Assembly (NCBI GenBank): GCA_945897515.1
Contig: CAMDFO010000011.1
Span: 1 to 64,000 of the forward strand
Direction of reading: 5' to 3'
DNA: 64,000 nucleotides
Origin: Rhodoplanes serenus
GTDB taxonomy: Bacteria; Pseudomonadota; Alphaproteobacteria; Rhizobiales; Xanthobacteraceae
Part shown: positions 44,067-52,658 of the stretch, piece after piece
Numbering within the stretch: position 1 is the stretch's first letter
How the letters are laid out: every line of letters begins with the position of its first letter
Translations under genes and position numbers: made by a program
Notes under the pieces: model-generated
What the model was told of the DNA's origin: nothing
The model's database searches: none
What the model saw: the letters and a program-made list of their open reading frames with translations, nothing else

Positions 44067-45545
44067 GTGATCTATAAGGACTTGCGCGGCTTCATCAAGC
44101 AGGTGGACGAGCTGGGCGCGCTGCGGCGCATCAATGGCGCCGACCAGAAATTCGAGATCGGCGGCATCACCGAAGTGGCGGCCGGCACCCCGGAATGCCC
44201 GGCGATCCTGTTCGACCGCATCAAGGGCTTCACGCCGGGCTTCCGGGTGTTCACCAACGCCACCACCACGCCGCAGCGCGCGGCGCTGGCGCTCGGCATC
44301 GACCCGTCCCTGAAACCGCTCGATGCGCTGAAAGCCTGGATGGAGAAGCGCAAGACTTTGAAGCCGCAGAAGCCGGTGGATGTGAAGGACGCAGCCTTCA
44401 TGGAAAACTCCGTGACCGGCCGAAAGGTCGATATGCGCGCACTGCCCGCGCCATACTGGCACCGCAAGGACGGCGGGCCGTTCATCGGCTCGGGCTCGCT
44501 GGTCATCATGCGCGACCCGGACGGTGGCTGGATCAACGCCTCGATCTACCGCGTGCAGGTTCACGGCAAGGACAAGGTGACGATCCAGTTCGACCACCAG
44601 GGCCGGCACGGCGCGATCATCGCCAGGAAATACTGGGACAGAGGCAAAGCCTGTCCGGTGGCGGTGGTGAACGGCGAGGACCCGGCCCTGTTCATCGCGG
44701 GCTTCGAATATCTGCCCGACGGCCAGTCGGAGTACGACTTCGCGGGCAGCATCAAGGGCGCGCCGATCGACGTGATGGCCGGACCGGTAACCGGGCTGCC
44801 GCTGCCAGCGCAGGCCGAGATCATTCTGGAGGGCGAGCTTCTGCCGGCGAGCGAAATGACGTTGCCGGAGGGGCCGTTCGGCGAATTCACCGGCTATTAC
44901 GCCGCCGACGCCCGGCCCTGCCCGGTGATGGCGGTGAAGGCGATCCACCATCGCGACAATCCCATTCTGCTTGGCTCGCCGCCGATGAAGCCGCCGCGCT
45001 TTCATTTCGGCCTGCCGTTCCGCGCCGCCGGCATCTGGAGCAACCTGGAAAGCGTCGGCGTCACCGACGTGGTCGGCGTGTGGCAGCACGTGGCGCAACT
45101 CATGACCGTGGTCGCGCTCAAGCAGCGCTACGCCGGCCACGCCAAGCGCGCGGGCCTGATCGCCGCCGCCAACAGCTACATGGGACGGCTTGTGGTCGTG
45201 GTGGACGAGGACGTCGATCCATCCAACCTGGCCGACGTGATGTGGGCGGTGACGACTCGCTGCGAACCGTCGGAGCAGATCGACATCGTGCGCAACGCCT
45301 GGAGCTCGGCGCTCGATCCGCGCATCCCGCTTGAAGCGAAGAATGCGGGTGTCACCTCGCATTCCAAGGCGATCATCGAGGCGGTGCGGCCGTTTGCGTG
45401 GAAGGACACCTATCCGCCAACGTCGGCGCTGACGGCCGAGGAGGTGAAAGAGATCGAGGGCAAGTGGGGTGATGCGATTAAGGGCGGGGCGAAAACGCCC
45501 TTCGCCTCGAACGCTTCTGCCAAGCAAAAACGTCCGAGGCGCTGA
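44067..45545 (+). CDS. UbiD-family (prenylated-FMN) decarboxylase
   Basis: 492 residues, full UbiD length. It opens IYKDLRGFIKQVDELGALRR; central segments are NASIYRVQVHGKDKVTIQFD and GGPFIGSGSLVIMRDPDGGW, and EGPFGEFTGYYA holds the catalytic glutamate region. It would reversibly (de)carboxylate an aromatic or alpha,beta-unsaturated acid with prFMN; the flavin prenyltransferase UbiX must be encoded elsewhere. The GTG start has GCGGGGTG upstream. Gene context (metal-dependent hydrolase, racemase-fold enzyme, receptor) favours catabolism over ubiquinone synthesis. Confidence 0.93.
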   Translation: MIYKDLRGFIKQVDELGALRRINGADQKFEIGGITEVAAGTPECPAILFDRIKGFTPGFRVFTNATTTPQRAALALGIDPSLKPLDALKAWMEKRKTLKPQKPVDVKDAAFMENSVTGRKVDMRALPAPYWHRKDGGPFIGSGSLVIMRDPDGGWINASIYRVQVHGKDKVTIQFDHQGRHGAIIARKYWDRGKACPVAVVNGEDPALFIAGFEYLPDGQSEYDFAGSIKGAPIDVMAGPVTGLPLPAQAEIILEGELLPASEMTLPEGPFGEFTGYYAADARPCPVMAVKAIHHRDNPILLGSPPMKPPRFHFGLPFRAAGIWSNLESVGVTDVVGVWQHVAQLMTVVALKQRYAGHAKRAGLIAAANSYMGRLVVVVDEDVDPSNLADVMWAVTTRCEPSEQIDIVRNAWSSALDPRIPLEAKNAGVTSHSKAIIEAVRPFAWKDTYPPTSALTAEEVKEIEGKWGDAIKGGAKTPFASNASAKQKRPRR

Positions 45546-45568
45546 TCTGTCATAAGCACTGACCTGTC

Positions 45569-45622
45569 ATGCCCCGCGAAGGCGGGGCATCCAGCACTGG
45601 ATCGCCCGCTTTCGCGGGCGAT
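45569..45622. repeat. Two tandem perfect hairpins in a convergent gap
   Basis: ATGCCCCGC (45569-45577) pairs with GCGGGGCAT (45582-45590), loop GAAG. ATCGCCCGC (45601-45609) pairs with GCGGGCGAT (45614-45622), loop TTTC. Both are nine-base stems with four-base loops. They lie between the convergent genes ending at 45545 and 45668, and may terminate both or be REP-type repeats. Confidence 0.75.
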
Positions 45623-45667
45623 GACACCGGAGGTGGAGGCGATCAGCCTCGATTACGACCACTCGCC

Positions 45668-46408
45668 CTACAACGACGCGAGCAGCTTGCCGAAGCCATC
45701 AATCGGACCACCCACTTTGCCGCGCTTCATCGAGGCCCAGATCATCACGTTCATCCAGGTGATGACCGTGGTGTCGAGATCGCGCTCCAGCACGTCGATG
45801 TTGTGCATCGAGCCCCAGCCGCCGCACGGAATGTAGAGCCCGTCCGGCTTTGCCGGCGCGTCCTCGAACGCCTTGCGCGCGGTCTGGTATTCCACCGGGA
45901 TCGGCAGCCTGCGGATCTCGGTGTTGCGTTCGATGCCGAGCGCCTTGTTGTGCGACACCGTGATCTGCTCAGTCGCGAGATACTTCACCAGCCGGTCATT
46001 GATGAACTGCCGGAACGGCGTCGCCATCGCCACGGTGCGGAGCTTGGAGGTGTGCATCGCATCGATCACGCCCGCCATGTCGGTGATGCACGGCAGGCCG
46101 GAGGCCTGCTCCAGCCGCTCCTGCAACTCGTTGGCGTAGCCCGGCTTGCCGTTCGCAACCACCGGCGGCACGCCGGACTGGAAGATTACGTCGACGTCGA
46201 AGTTCGAGAGCTGCTTTGCCGCCCGCTCCATTCCCTTGATCGCGTCCTCCATGTTGTCGTCGGTCAACTGCTGGATGGAGAGCGAGACCGTGGTGATGTC
46301 GATGCCTTCCGGCACGACCTGGTACCACTCGCGGATCGGACGCGGCGGCACCGGCGTCGGAAAGATCACCCCGACGTGCAGCCGCCATCCGGTTATGCCT
46401 TGGGCCAT
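45668..46408 (-). CDS. Asp/Glu racemase-superfamily enzyme, arylmalonate decarboxylase / maleate isomerase-like
   Basis: 246 residues. The second catalytic cysteine is present in LYIPCGGWGSMHNIDVLERD, but the position of the first is FQSGVPPVVA, where Ser replaces Cys. A single C-terminal-lobe cysteine is the pattern of arylmalonate decarboxylase, whereas maleate isomerase and racemases need two. The activity is likely decarboxylation or isomerisation of a dicarboxylate. AAGGAGCG precedes ATG 46408. It is the third gene of a minus-strand operon after a luciferase-like monooxygenase and a TctC receptor (13-base gap), strong context for import and processing of one substrate. Confidence 0.85.
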   Translation of the reverse strand: MAQGITGWRLHVGVIFPTPVPPRPIREWYQVVPEGIDITTVSLSIQQLTDDNMEDAIKGMERAAKQLSNFDVDVIFQSGVPPVVANGKPGYANELQERLEQASGLPCITDMAGVIDAMHTSKLRTVAMATPFRQFINDRLVKYLATEQITVSHNKALGIERNTEIRRLPIPVEYQTARKAFEDAPAKPDGLYIPCGGWGSMHNIDVLERDLDTTVITWMNVMIWASMKRGKVGGPIDGFGKLLASL

Positions 46409-46421
46409 TCATCGCTCCTTG

Positions 46422-47414
46422 CTATTGCGGAATCTTGATCCCCGTCGCCTTGATCAGCTCGGCCCACTTCTTTGTGTCAGCCTGCATGGTCGCGAGCATC
46501 TGCTCCGGCGTGCTGCCGACCACCTCCAGCCCCTGCGCCTTCATCCGGTCGCTGAAGCGCGGGTCGTTGACCGCCTTGTTCACCTCGCGCGACAGCCGGT
46601 CGACGATGGCCGTGGGCGTCTTGGACGGCGCCAGCAGACCGAACCAGCTTCCCATCTCATAGCCGGCAACGCCCGCCTCCTGGACGGTTGGCACGTCCGG
46701 CATCAGCGGCATGCGTTTCGGTGAAGCCACCGCCAGCAGCTTGAGCTTGCCGCCCTCCGACATCGATTTTGCCGACGGCGGACCGGTGAACATGATCTCG
46801 ACCACGCCTCCGACCACGTCGGTAATCGCCGGCGCGGTGCCGCGATACGATACGTGATTGATCTCGGTCTTGGTGGTGAACTTGAACAGCTCCATGCCCA
46901 TGTGCATGGCGCTGCCGATGCCGATGCCGGCGTAGTTGAGCTTGTTCGGGTTGGCCCTGGCGTAGGCGATCAGTTCGCCGACGTTGTTGACCGGGACCTT
47001 GGGATTGGCGACCAGCACCATGTGGAGCTTGGCGATCACGCTGATCGGCGCGAAGTCGCGGGACGGCTCGTAGGTGAGATTGTTGTACAGGCTGGGGTTG
47101 ACCACGAGGTTGCTGTCGACCGCCATCATCAGCGTGTACCCGTCCGGGTTCGCGCGCGCGACCGCGCCACCGGCGAGGCTGCCGTTGGCGCCCGGCATGT
47201 TCTCCACGATCACCGGCTGCTTAAGCTGCTCGGCGAGCCGCTCGCCGAGCGTGCGCGCGATCAAATCCACCGCGCCGCCCGCCGGCTGCGGCAGGATCAG
47301 CTTGACCGGCCGCGAGGGATAGTCATCGCCCTGGGCACGGGCCTGCTCCCCGCCGGCTGCAATGGACAGCATCGCAAATGCCGCGGCCACGGCCGCCGAT
47401 ACGATCCGCTTCAT
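46422..47414 (-). CDS. TctC/Bug family receptor
   Basis: 330 residues, Sec signal with a long h-region (VSAAVAAAFAMLSIAAGGEQ) ending ARAQG. It shows YPSRPVKLILPQPAGGAVD, VIVENMPGANGSLAG, PDGYTLM and HVSYRGTAPAITDV. Ser replaces the usual proline in HVPYRG, and VEIMFTGPPSAK lines the second lobe. GAGGGGAGGG precedes ATG 47414. It sits between the monooxygenase upstream and the racemase-fold enzyme downstream on the same strand. Confidence 0.95.
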   Translation of the reverse strand: MKRIVSAAVAAAFAMLSIAAGGEQARAQGDDYPSRPVKLILPQPAGGAVDLIARTLGERLAEQLKQPVIVENMPGANGSLAGGAVARANPDGYTLMMAVDSNLVVNPSLYNNLTYEPSRDFAPISVIAKLHMVLVANPKVPVNNVGELIAYARANPNKLNYAGIGIGSAMHMGMELFKFTTKTEINHVSYRGTAPAITDVVGGVVEIMFTGPPSAKSMSEGGKLKLLAVASPKRMPLMPDVPTVQEAGVAGYEMGSWFGLLAPSKTPTAIVDRLSREVNKAVNDPRFSDRMKAQGLEVVGSTPEQMLATMQADTKKWAELIKATGIKIPQ

Positions 47415-47451
47415 TCGACCCTCCCCTCGACTGTTGTGTCGGCGATTGGCG

Positions 47452-48642
47452 TCACACACCCGCCAGCATCGATTCCGCGATCACCTCGACCCGCTGCGCC
47501 GGCGCGAACGGCTCGCGCAATCCGGCCTGAACCATCAGCGGCAGCACGTCCTGGTTCCACTGCTTGAGCTCGTTCTTGTAGTCGACCCACGAGATCAGAC
47601 AGCCGTCGACGCCGATGTCGGCGAGCTTGCCGAGTTCGTCGACGATCTGCTCGGCTGTCCCGACCAGCGGATAGCCGCCGTGACCCGCGATGAAGTGCGC
47701 CTTGTGGCCCTCCAGCGTCTTGGGATCGAGCGTTTCGGTCTGCATGCCGAAAATGCGAAGGAGATTGCCGGCCGCCTCCCAGTCGCCCTTCTCGTGCACG
47801 TAGTGGTGCAGGTAGTCCTTGGCCTCCTTCTCGGTCTCGCGGCAGACCACATAGACGTGGATCCAGATGCGGGTTTCGCGGCCGTGCGCGCGCGCCATGT
47901 TCTTGAGGTTTGCGATCTGCTTCTGCGCGCCTTCGAGGACGGTGCGGTCCTTGAGGATGACGAAGTTCATGTCGCAGTAGCGGGTGGTGAAGTCCTGCGC
48001 TGCGGGCGAGCCGCCGGCGTTCATCACCGGCGGGTGTGGCTTCTGCAACGGCTTGGGCTGGCTCCAAACATTTTGCGCGTGGAAGCTCTCGCTGTCGAAA
48101 TCGAACTCCTCCTCACGGGTCCAGGCCTGCTTGAGGAAATCCAGCCACTCGGTGGCGTATTTGTAGCGGTCGTCGTGCGGACGCATGTGCGCGCCGAACA
48201 TGTCGAACTCGTTCTTGAACCAGCCGCACACCACGTTGAGCGCGAAGCGCCCGTTGGTCACGTGATCGATGGTGGACGACATCTTCGCGACCATCAGCGG
48301 ATGCACCAACGGCACATGGCAGGTCGCCAGCACCGTGACGTATTTCGTCAGCGCGCCGAGCGCCGACGCCCAGGTGAAGCTCTCGAACGTCGTGCTGTTG
48401 AAATCCGACGGACCGCCATAACCGCGCCATCGTCCGACCGGCAGCAGCGTTTCCATTCCGGAGCGGTCGACCGCCTGGGCGATCTCGACGGTATCGGCCC
48501 AATTCAGCTTCCACGCCTCCGGTACGGTGGTGATGGTCGAGCCAAGACTGCAATTGAACGCCATGACGCCGAGCTTCATGCGGTTGCCGCCGAACAGCCG
48601 CGCACGGGCGGTATAGTCGCCCTGGGATGTGCCGGAAGTCAT
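47452..48642 (-). CDS. Luciferase-like (LLM class) flavin-dependent monooxygenase
   Basis: 396 residues. The TIM-barrel luciferase-like fold is evident in KLGVMAFNCSLGSTITTVPE, DHVTNGRFALNVVCGWFKNE and PVMNAGGSPAAQDFTTRYCD. Family members use FMNH2 and O2, for example for sulfonate, pyrimidine (RutA) or dimethyl-sulfone oxidation; the substrate here is open. There is no flavin reductase next door. ATG 48642 gives a 21-residue extension before the conserved start at MKLGVMAF; GAGG is eight bases upstream. It leads a minus-strand operon with a receptor and a racemase-fold decarboxylase. Confidence 0.9.
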   Translation of the reverse strand: MTSGTSQGDYTARARLFGGNRMKLGVMAFNCSLGSTITTVPEAWKLNWADTVEIAQAVDRSGMETLLPVGRWRGYGGPSDFNSTTFESFTWASALGALTKYVTVLATCHVPLVHPLMVAKMSSTIDHVTNGRFALNVVCGWFKNEFDMFGAHMRPHDDRYKYATEWLDFLKQAWTREEEFDFDSESFHAQNVWSQPKPLQKPHPPVMNAGGSPAAQDFTTRYCDMNFVILKDRTVLEGAQKQIANLKNMARAHGRETRIWIHVYVVCRETEKEAKDYLHHYVHEKGDWEAAGNLLRIFGMQTETLDPKTLEGHKAHFIAGHGGYPLVGTAEQIVDELGKLADIGVDGCLISWVDYKNELKQWNQDVLPLMVQAGLREPFAPAQRVEVIAESMLAGV

Positions 48643-48765
48643 CGCACTGCCTCACTTCATGCCTGCCGTGCCTTCACGGCGATTGCGACCGCCATGATAG
48701 ATTGCGTGGCCTGCATAACAAGCCGCCGTGCCGCCATGCCGCGGCACAGTGAAACCGGGAGAAAC

Positions 48766-49605
48766 ATGGTGACGGCAACTGAAATACAACCTGCAGTCCA
48801 CGCGCCCCGACACGTCACAGCGATCGTCACCGGCGCCGCGCGCGGCATGGGTCGCGCGATGACGCTCGGGCTCGCGGCTGCGGGCGTGCGCGTCGCCGCC
48901 GCCGACCTGCCGTCGAGTCGTGCCGAGATGGACGAGTTGCTCGACACCGCCCGCCGGCAGGGCGTGGCGGACAATGTGTTTCCGGTCGATTGCGACGTGA
49001 CGCGCTGGGAGGACTGCGCCAAGGCGGTGCAGGCAGCCATCGACCGCTTCGGCGCGGTCCACGGACTCGTCAACAACGCCGGCATCAGGGTTCTGGACGC
49101 GGACCTTACGAAGGGCGGCCGGCATGGAAGATTCTACGAGCACGACACCGAAACCTGGCGCCGCGTTGTGGAAACCAACATCGTCGGCCCGTTCCAGATG
49201 GCGAAGGCCGTCGCGCCGGTGCTGGTCGCGCAGGGCTGGGGCCGAATCGTCAACATCACCACCAGCCATTCGACCATGGTGGCGCAGTCGTTCTCGCCCT
49301 ACGGCCCGACCAAGGCCGCGATGGAAGCCGCAACCGTGATCTGGGCCAAGGACCTCGCCGGCACCGGCGTCACGGTCAACGCGCTGCTGCCCGGCGGAGC
49401 GGGAAACACCCGCATGATCCCACAGGCGGACGTGCCGGACCGCTCCACGCTGATCCAACCCGAGGTGATGATGGCGCCGATCGCCTGGCTGATGTCGGCG
49501 GCCTCCGACGGGGTGACCGGCCGGCGCTTCATCGCCAAGCAATGGGACCCTGCGCTCGATCCGGCCGCTGCGGCGGCCAAGGCCGGCGCACCGGCGGGAT
49601 GGTGA
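48766..49605 (+). CDS. Short-chain dehydrogenase/reductase
   Basis: 279 residues. It has the NAD(P)-binding motif AIVTGAARGMGRAM (about residue 20), NNAG (VHGLVNNAGIRVLDA) and the catalytic Ser-Tyr-Lys: Ser in NITTSHSTM and Tyr/Lys in YGPTKAAME. A classical SDR of about 250 residues has a shorter C-terminus than this. ATG 48766 follows ACCGGGAGAAAC; the frame is open far upstream but antisense to the monooxygenase and receptor. It is divergent from the monooxygenase at 48642. It may oxidise an alcohol or dihydrodiol intermediate. Confidence 0.92.
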   Translation: MVTATEIQPAVHAPRHVTAIVTGAARGMGRAMTLGLAAAGVRVAAADLPSSRAEMDELLDTARRQGVADNVFPVDCDVTRWEDCAKAVQAAIDRFGAVHGLVNNAGIRVLDADLTKGGRHGRFYEHDTETWRRVVETNIVGPFQMAKAVAPVLVAQGWGRIVNITTSHSTMVAQSFSPYGPTKAAMEAATVIWAKDLAGTGVTVNALLPGGAGNTRMIPQADVPDRSTLIQPEVMMAPIAWLMSAASDGVTGRRFIAKQWDPALDPAAAAAKAGAPAGW

Positions 49606-49690
49606 AAACCAGGCTTCAGCCGCTTTCAAAAGATGATATCTTTTGCGGAATGAAGGTCGCCGCATCGGCGGCGATGCCGGAGGACACGCC

Positions 49691-50563
49691 ATGAAACAGG
49701 TCACGGTCGCCCCGAAGGGCATGGGCCTCAACGATTTCGTCGCGCACCAGGAAGGCTTCTTCGCCGCCGAAGGACTCGACGTCACGCTCGACTGGAAAAC
49801 CTTCGCCGGCACGCAGTCGAGCTGGAAGGACCTGAAGTATTTCGAGCGGCCACAGGACCGGCCCTACACCAAGGACAATGCCGAGATCATCCAGGGCGCC
49901 TGCGTCTGGGGCTCGATCTGCAACGCGTCCGCCGGCATGGGCAAGTTCGTGCCGGAGGCCTACGGCGATTCACCCTGGGCGATTTTCGTGCGGCCGGATT
50001 CCAAAATCCGCGAGCCGAAAGATTTGAAGGACATTCCGATTTCCGTCGGCATGCGCGCCGGCAGCCACTTCAACGTGCCCTATCGGCTGGAGAAATATCT
50101 CCCGCTGGAGAATATCAAGACGGTCAACACCGGCGGCTTCGGCGCCCGACTGAAGGCGCTGCTGGATGGCGAGGTCGAGGCCGCGTCACTGCTGCCGCCG
50201 CAGATCGCGATGGCGGAGCAGCTTGGCCTGCGCAAGGTCATGGAAGACACCTTCCATACGCTGTGGTGGGTGCCGCAGGGCTTCGATCCGGAGAACACCC
50301 GAGCCTATCTGCGCGCCCTCGACCGCGCCGAGAAGGCGATGGATGCCGACATGGCGAAATACTATCCGCTGTGGAAGCTCGCGGTGCCGGCCGAATTCCA
50401 GGATTACCATCCATGGGACTTCACCAAATTCGGACGGGGCGAGCGCTTCGTCTACAAGACCATCCCGCATTCGGAATTCGACGAGGTGATGGACCAGGTC
50501 AAGCGCTGGAACCTCGACCAGTTCCTCAAGGACAAGAGCTTCGAGAACATCGCGGCGCGCTGA
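49691..50563 (+). CDS. NMT1/THI5-like substrate-binding-fold protein without signal peptide
   Basis: 290 residues beginning VTVAPKGMGLNDFVAHQEGF, the opening strand of periplasmic-binding-like NMT1/ABC-substrate proteins, with DIPISVGMRAGSHFNVPYRL and ASLLPPQIAMAEQLGLRKVM in the two lobes. No signal peptide is visible and no ABC permease or ATPase is near, so it is either cytoplasmic or an enzyme of this fold. CGGAGG precedes ATG 49691. It is followed by a flavin-dependent monooxygenase and a crotonase on the same strand with gaps of 46 and 68 bases, a likely operon. Confidence 0.75.
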   Translation: MKQVTVAPKGMGLNDFVAHQEGFFAAEGLDVTLDWKTFAGTQSSWKDLKYFERPQDRPYTKDNAEIIQGACVWGSICNASAGMGKFVPEAYGDSPWAIFVRPDSKIREPKDLKDIPISVGMRAGSHFNVPYRLEKYLPLENIKTVNTGGFGARLKALLDGEVEAASLLPPQIAMAEQLGLRKVMEDTFHTLWWVPQGFDPENTRAYLRALDRAEKAMDADMAKYYPLWKLAVPAEFQDYHPWDFTKFGRGERFVYKTIPHSEFDEVMDQVKRWNLDQFLKDKSFENIAAR

Positions 50564-50609
50564 GTCCCGCGACTGGCGCGGGACGCCGAACTTTGCGAGG
50601 CTTGGCCGC

Positions 50610-51764
50610 ATGGCGACCAAGCAGGAACTCATCGACCGCTTTAAAGGACTGGCCCCGGGCTTTCGGAAACGTGCCGAGGCGGCGGAGCAGGCACGGCGGA
50701 TTCCGCCGGAATCCGCCAAGGAGCTTCTGGACGCCGGCATCGCGCGAATCCTGATGCCGGCTCGGTTCGGAGGCTACGGGCTCGGCTTCGACACCTGGTT
50801 TGATGTGATCCGGGAGATCAGCAAAGCCGACGCGGCGCACGGCTGGTGCGCGAGCCTCTGGGTCCATCACCCGCATTGTCTCGCCCAGTGTCCGGAGGAG
50901 GCGCAGAAAACCGTGTGGGCGGACGGCCCGGACGTCGCCATCGCGGCGTCGTTCGCTCCGATGGCCAAGGTCGCTTCGGTCGATGGCGGCTATCGCGTCT
51001 CGGGTCAGTCGCCGTTCGCCAGCGGCGTCGGCAACAGCACGTGGGTTTTCGTCGGCGGCATGGCCGAGACGGCAGGCGGTCCGGAATGGCGGCTCTTCCT
51101 GATCCCGCCGGGGGACTACACGGTGGTCGACACCTGGTTCACCGCCGGCATGTGCGGCACCGGCAGCAACACCATCGTCACCGACAATGTCTTCGTGCCG
51201 GAAGGCCTATCGGTCCGGCTTTTCGATATCAGGGAGGGCAAAGGACCGGGCAGCCCGCTCCACGATGGACCGATCTTCCGGACCGCATTCGTCACCTACG
51301 CCCCGCTGACGTTCATCACGCCGATGCTGGGCGCTGCGCAGGGTGCGTATGAATACTTTCGGGAATGGACCAAAACGCGCAAAGGGCGCGATGCCTCCTC
51401 GATTGCCGAAACCACCAGCATCCAGGTGCGGCTGGCCCGAACCGCTGCCGATCTCGACGCCGCCGAACTGCTGCTGCGCCGCATCGTGGAGGTATCGCAG
51501 GCGCCCTCGCCTCCGACCCTGGAGTTGCGGGCCCGCTGCATGCGCGACTATGCGCGCACTTCGGAGCTGGTCGTGGCGTCGATCGATACGCTGATCTCGA
51601 TGAGCGGCACGGCCGGATTTGCCTCCTCCAATCCGATCCAGCGAGCTTGGCGCGATATCCATTTCTCATCGATGCACATCAGTCTTCAAACCGAAGGCCA
51701 TTTCTCGCATTTCGGCCGCATGGAACTGGGCCTGCCCCGCGACCCGCGCCAGCCGTACTACTGA
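50610..51764 (+). CDS. Acyl-CoA-dehydrogenase-fold flavin monooxygenase (group D, HsaA-like)
   Basis: 384 residues. It has the two-part ACAD fold: an N-terminal helical domain with ARILMPARFGGYG and ADAAHGWCASLWVHHPHC, a beta-domain with SGQSPFASGVGNSTWVFVGG and AGMCGTGSNTIVTDNVFVPE, and a C-terminal helical bundle. These match the oxygenase component of two-component flavin monooxygenases (HsaA, HpaB-like) rather than a true acyl-CoA dehydrogenase. A separate flavin reductase would be required. GCGAGG lies upstream of ATG 50610. With the downstream crotonase it suggests oxidation of an aromatic acid or its CoA ester. Confidence 0.85.
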   Translation: MATKQELIDRFKGLAPGFRKRAEAAEQARRIPPESAKELLDAGIARILMPARFGGYGLGFDTWFDVIREISKADAAHGWCASLWVHHPHCLAQCPEEAQKTVWADGPDVAIAASFAPMAKVASVDGGYRVSGQSPFASGVGNSTWVFVGGMAETAGGPEWRLFLIPPGDYTVVDTWFTAGMCGTGSNTIVTDNVFVPEGLSVRLFDIREGKGPGSPLHDGPIFRTAFVTYAPLTFITPMLGAAQGAYEYFREWTKTRKGRDASSIAETTSIQVRLARTAADLDAAELLLRRIVEVSQAPSPPTLELRARCMRDYARTSELVVASIDTLISMSGTAGFASSNPIQRAWRDIHFSSMHISLQTEGHFSHFGRMELGLPRDPRQPYY

Positions 51765-51832
51765 GCGTCGCGATTGCTGGACCGCGGCCTGTGTGCAAGC
51801 ATCGTCATTGAACTTCATTCACCGGGGTCCCC

Positions 51833-52654
51833 ATGTCCGAGTCCAACACCGTTACCGTTTCGATCGAGAACGCCATCGCCACCGTCACGCTCAATCGGCC
51901 AGCCAAGCGCAACGCTATGAGCCCAACACTGCATATCGAAATGGCAGACGCGCTGGAAAAGCTGCGCTACGAGAAGAGCGCGCGGGTGGTGGTCATCACC
52001 GGCGCGGGCGAGTCGTTCTGCGCCGGCATGGACCTGAAACAGTTCTTCGTCGAGCTGAAGGACAATCCGCCGGAATTCGACCGCATCTTCCGCGTCGCCA
52101 CCGAATGGCGGTCGCGCACGCTGCGCTACTATCCGAAGCCGACCATCGCCATGGTCAACGGTTATTGCTTTGGCGGCGCATTCGCGATCGTCGAGGGCTG
52201 CGATCTGGCATTCGCCGCGAAAGAGGCAACGCTCGGGTTGTCCGAGATCAACTTCAAGCACTATCCCGGCGGCAGCGTGAGCAAGGCGCTGGCCAACCTG
52301 CTACGGCCACGCGACGCGCTATTCTATGCCATGACCGGCCGCACCTTCAACGGCGACCGCGCGGCGGAAATCGGCTTCGTCAATGCAGCCTATCCGCTCG
52401 CCGACCTCAAAAAGGAGGTAATGGCGCTGGCGCAGGAAATCGCATCGAAGGATCCGGACGCGCTGGCGGCCACCAAGGATGGCTATCGCTTCTCGCTGGA
52501 GATGAGCGCCGAGGCCGCGCTCAATTTCGCCGCCGCCAAATCCGACCAGCTCTCGATGCGGCAAAAGGATTCATGGCGCAGCGAGGGAATCGGCGATTTC
52601 CTGGAGGGCAAGTACCGGCCGGGGCTGGGCGGGCACAAGGCGCCCGCGGAATAG
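51833..52654 (+). CDS. Enoyl-CoA hydratase family, hydroxycinnamoyl-CoA hydratase-lyase-like
   Basis: 273 residues of the crotonase fold. RNAMSPTL, VVITGAGESFCAGMDLKQFF, PKPTIAMVNGYCFGG, LGLSEINF and YAMTGRTFNGDRAAEIGFVN closely recall feruloyl-CoA/4-hydroxycinnamoyl-CoA hydratase-lyase (HCHL). The catalytic Glu is in LSEINF. However, both tyrosines that bind the 4-hydroxyl in HCHL look replaced (Phe in KQFF, Ala in NFAAAKSDQ), so the substrate may lack a 4-hydroxyl. The stop at 52654 almost touches the convergent receptor gene at 52659. Confidence 0.88.
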   Translation: MSESNTVTVSIENAIATVTLNRPAKRNAMSPTLHIEMADALEKLRYEKSARVVVITGAGESFCAGMDLKQFFVELKDNPPEFDRIFRVATEWRSRTLRYYPKPTIAMVNGYCFGGAFAIVEGCDLAFAAKEATLGLSEINFKHYPGGSVSKALANLLRPRDALFYAMTGRTFNGDRAAEIGFVNAAYPLADLKKEVMALAQEIASKDPDALAATKDGYRFSLEMSAEAALNFAAAKSDQLSMRQKDSWRSEGIGDFLEGKYRPGLGGHKAPAE

Positions 52655-52658
52655 CGCC

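Noticed and set aside
47362..49605. A 747-codon open frame on the plus strand reaching through the region of the receptor and monooxygenase genes
   Set aside because: Only its last 279 codons (48766-49605) show a protein family (SDR) and a ribosome site. The earlier part is antisense to two well-supported genes and arises from high G+C.
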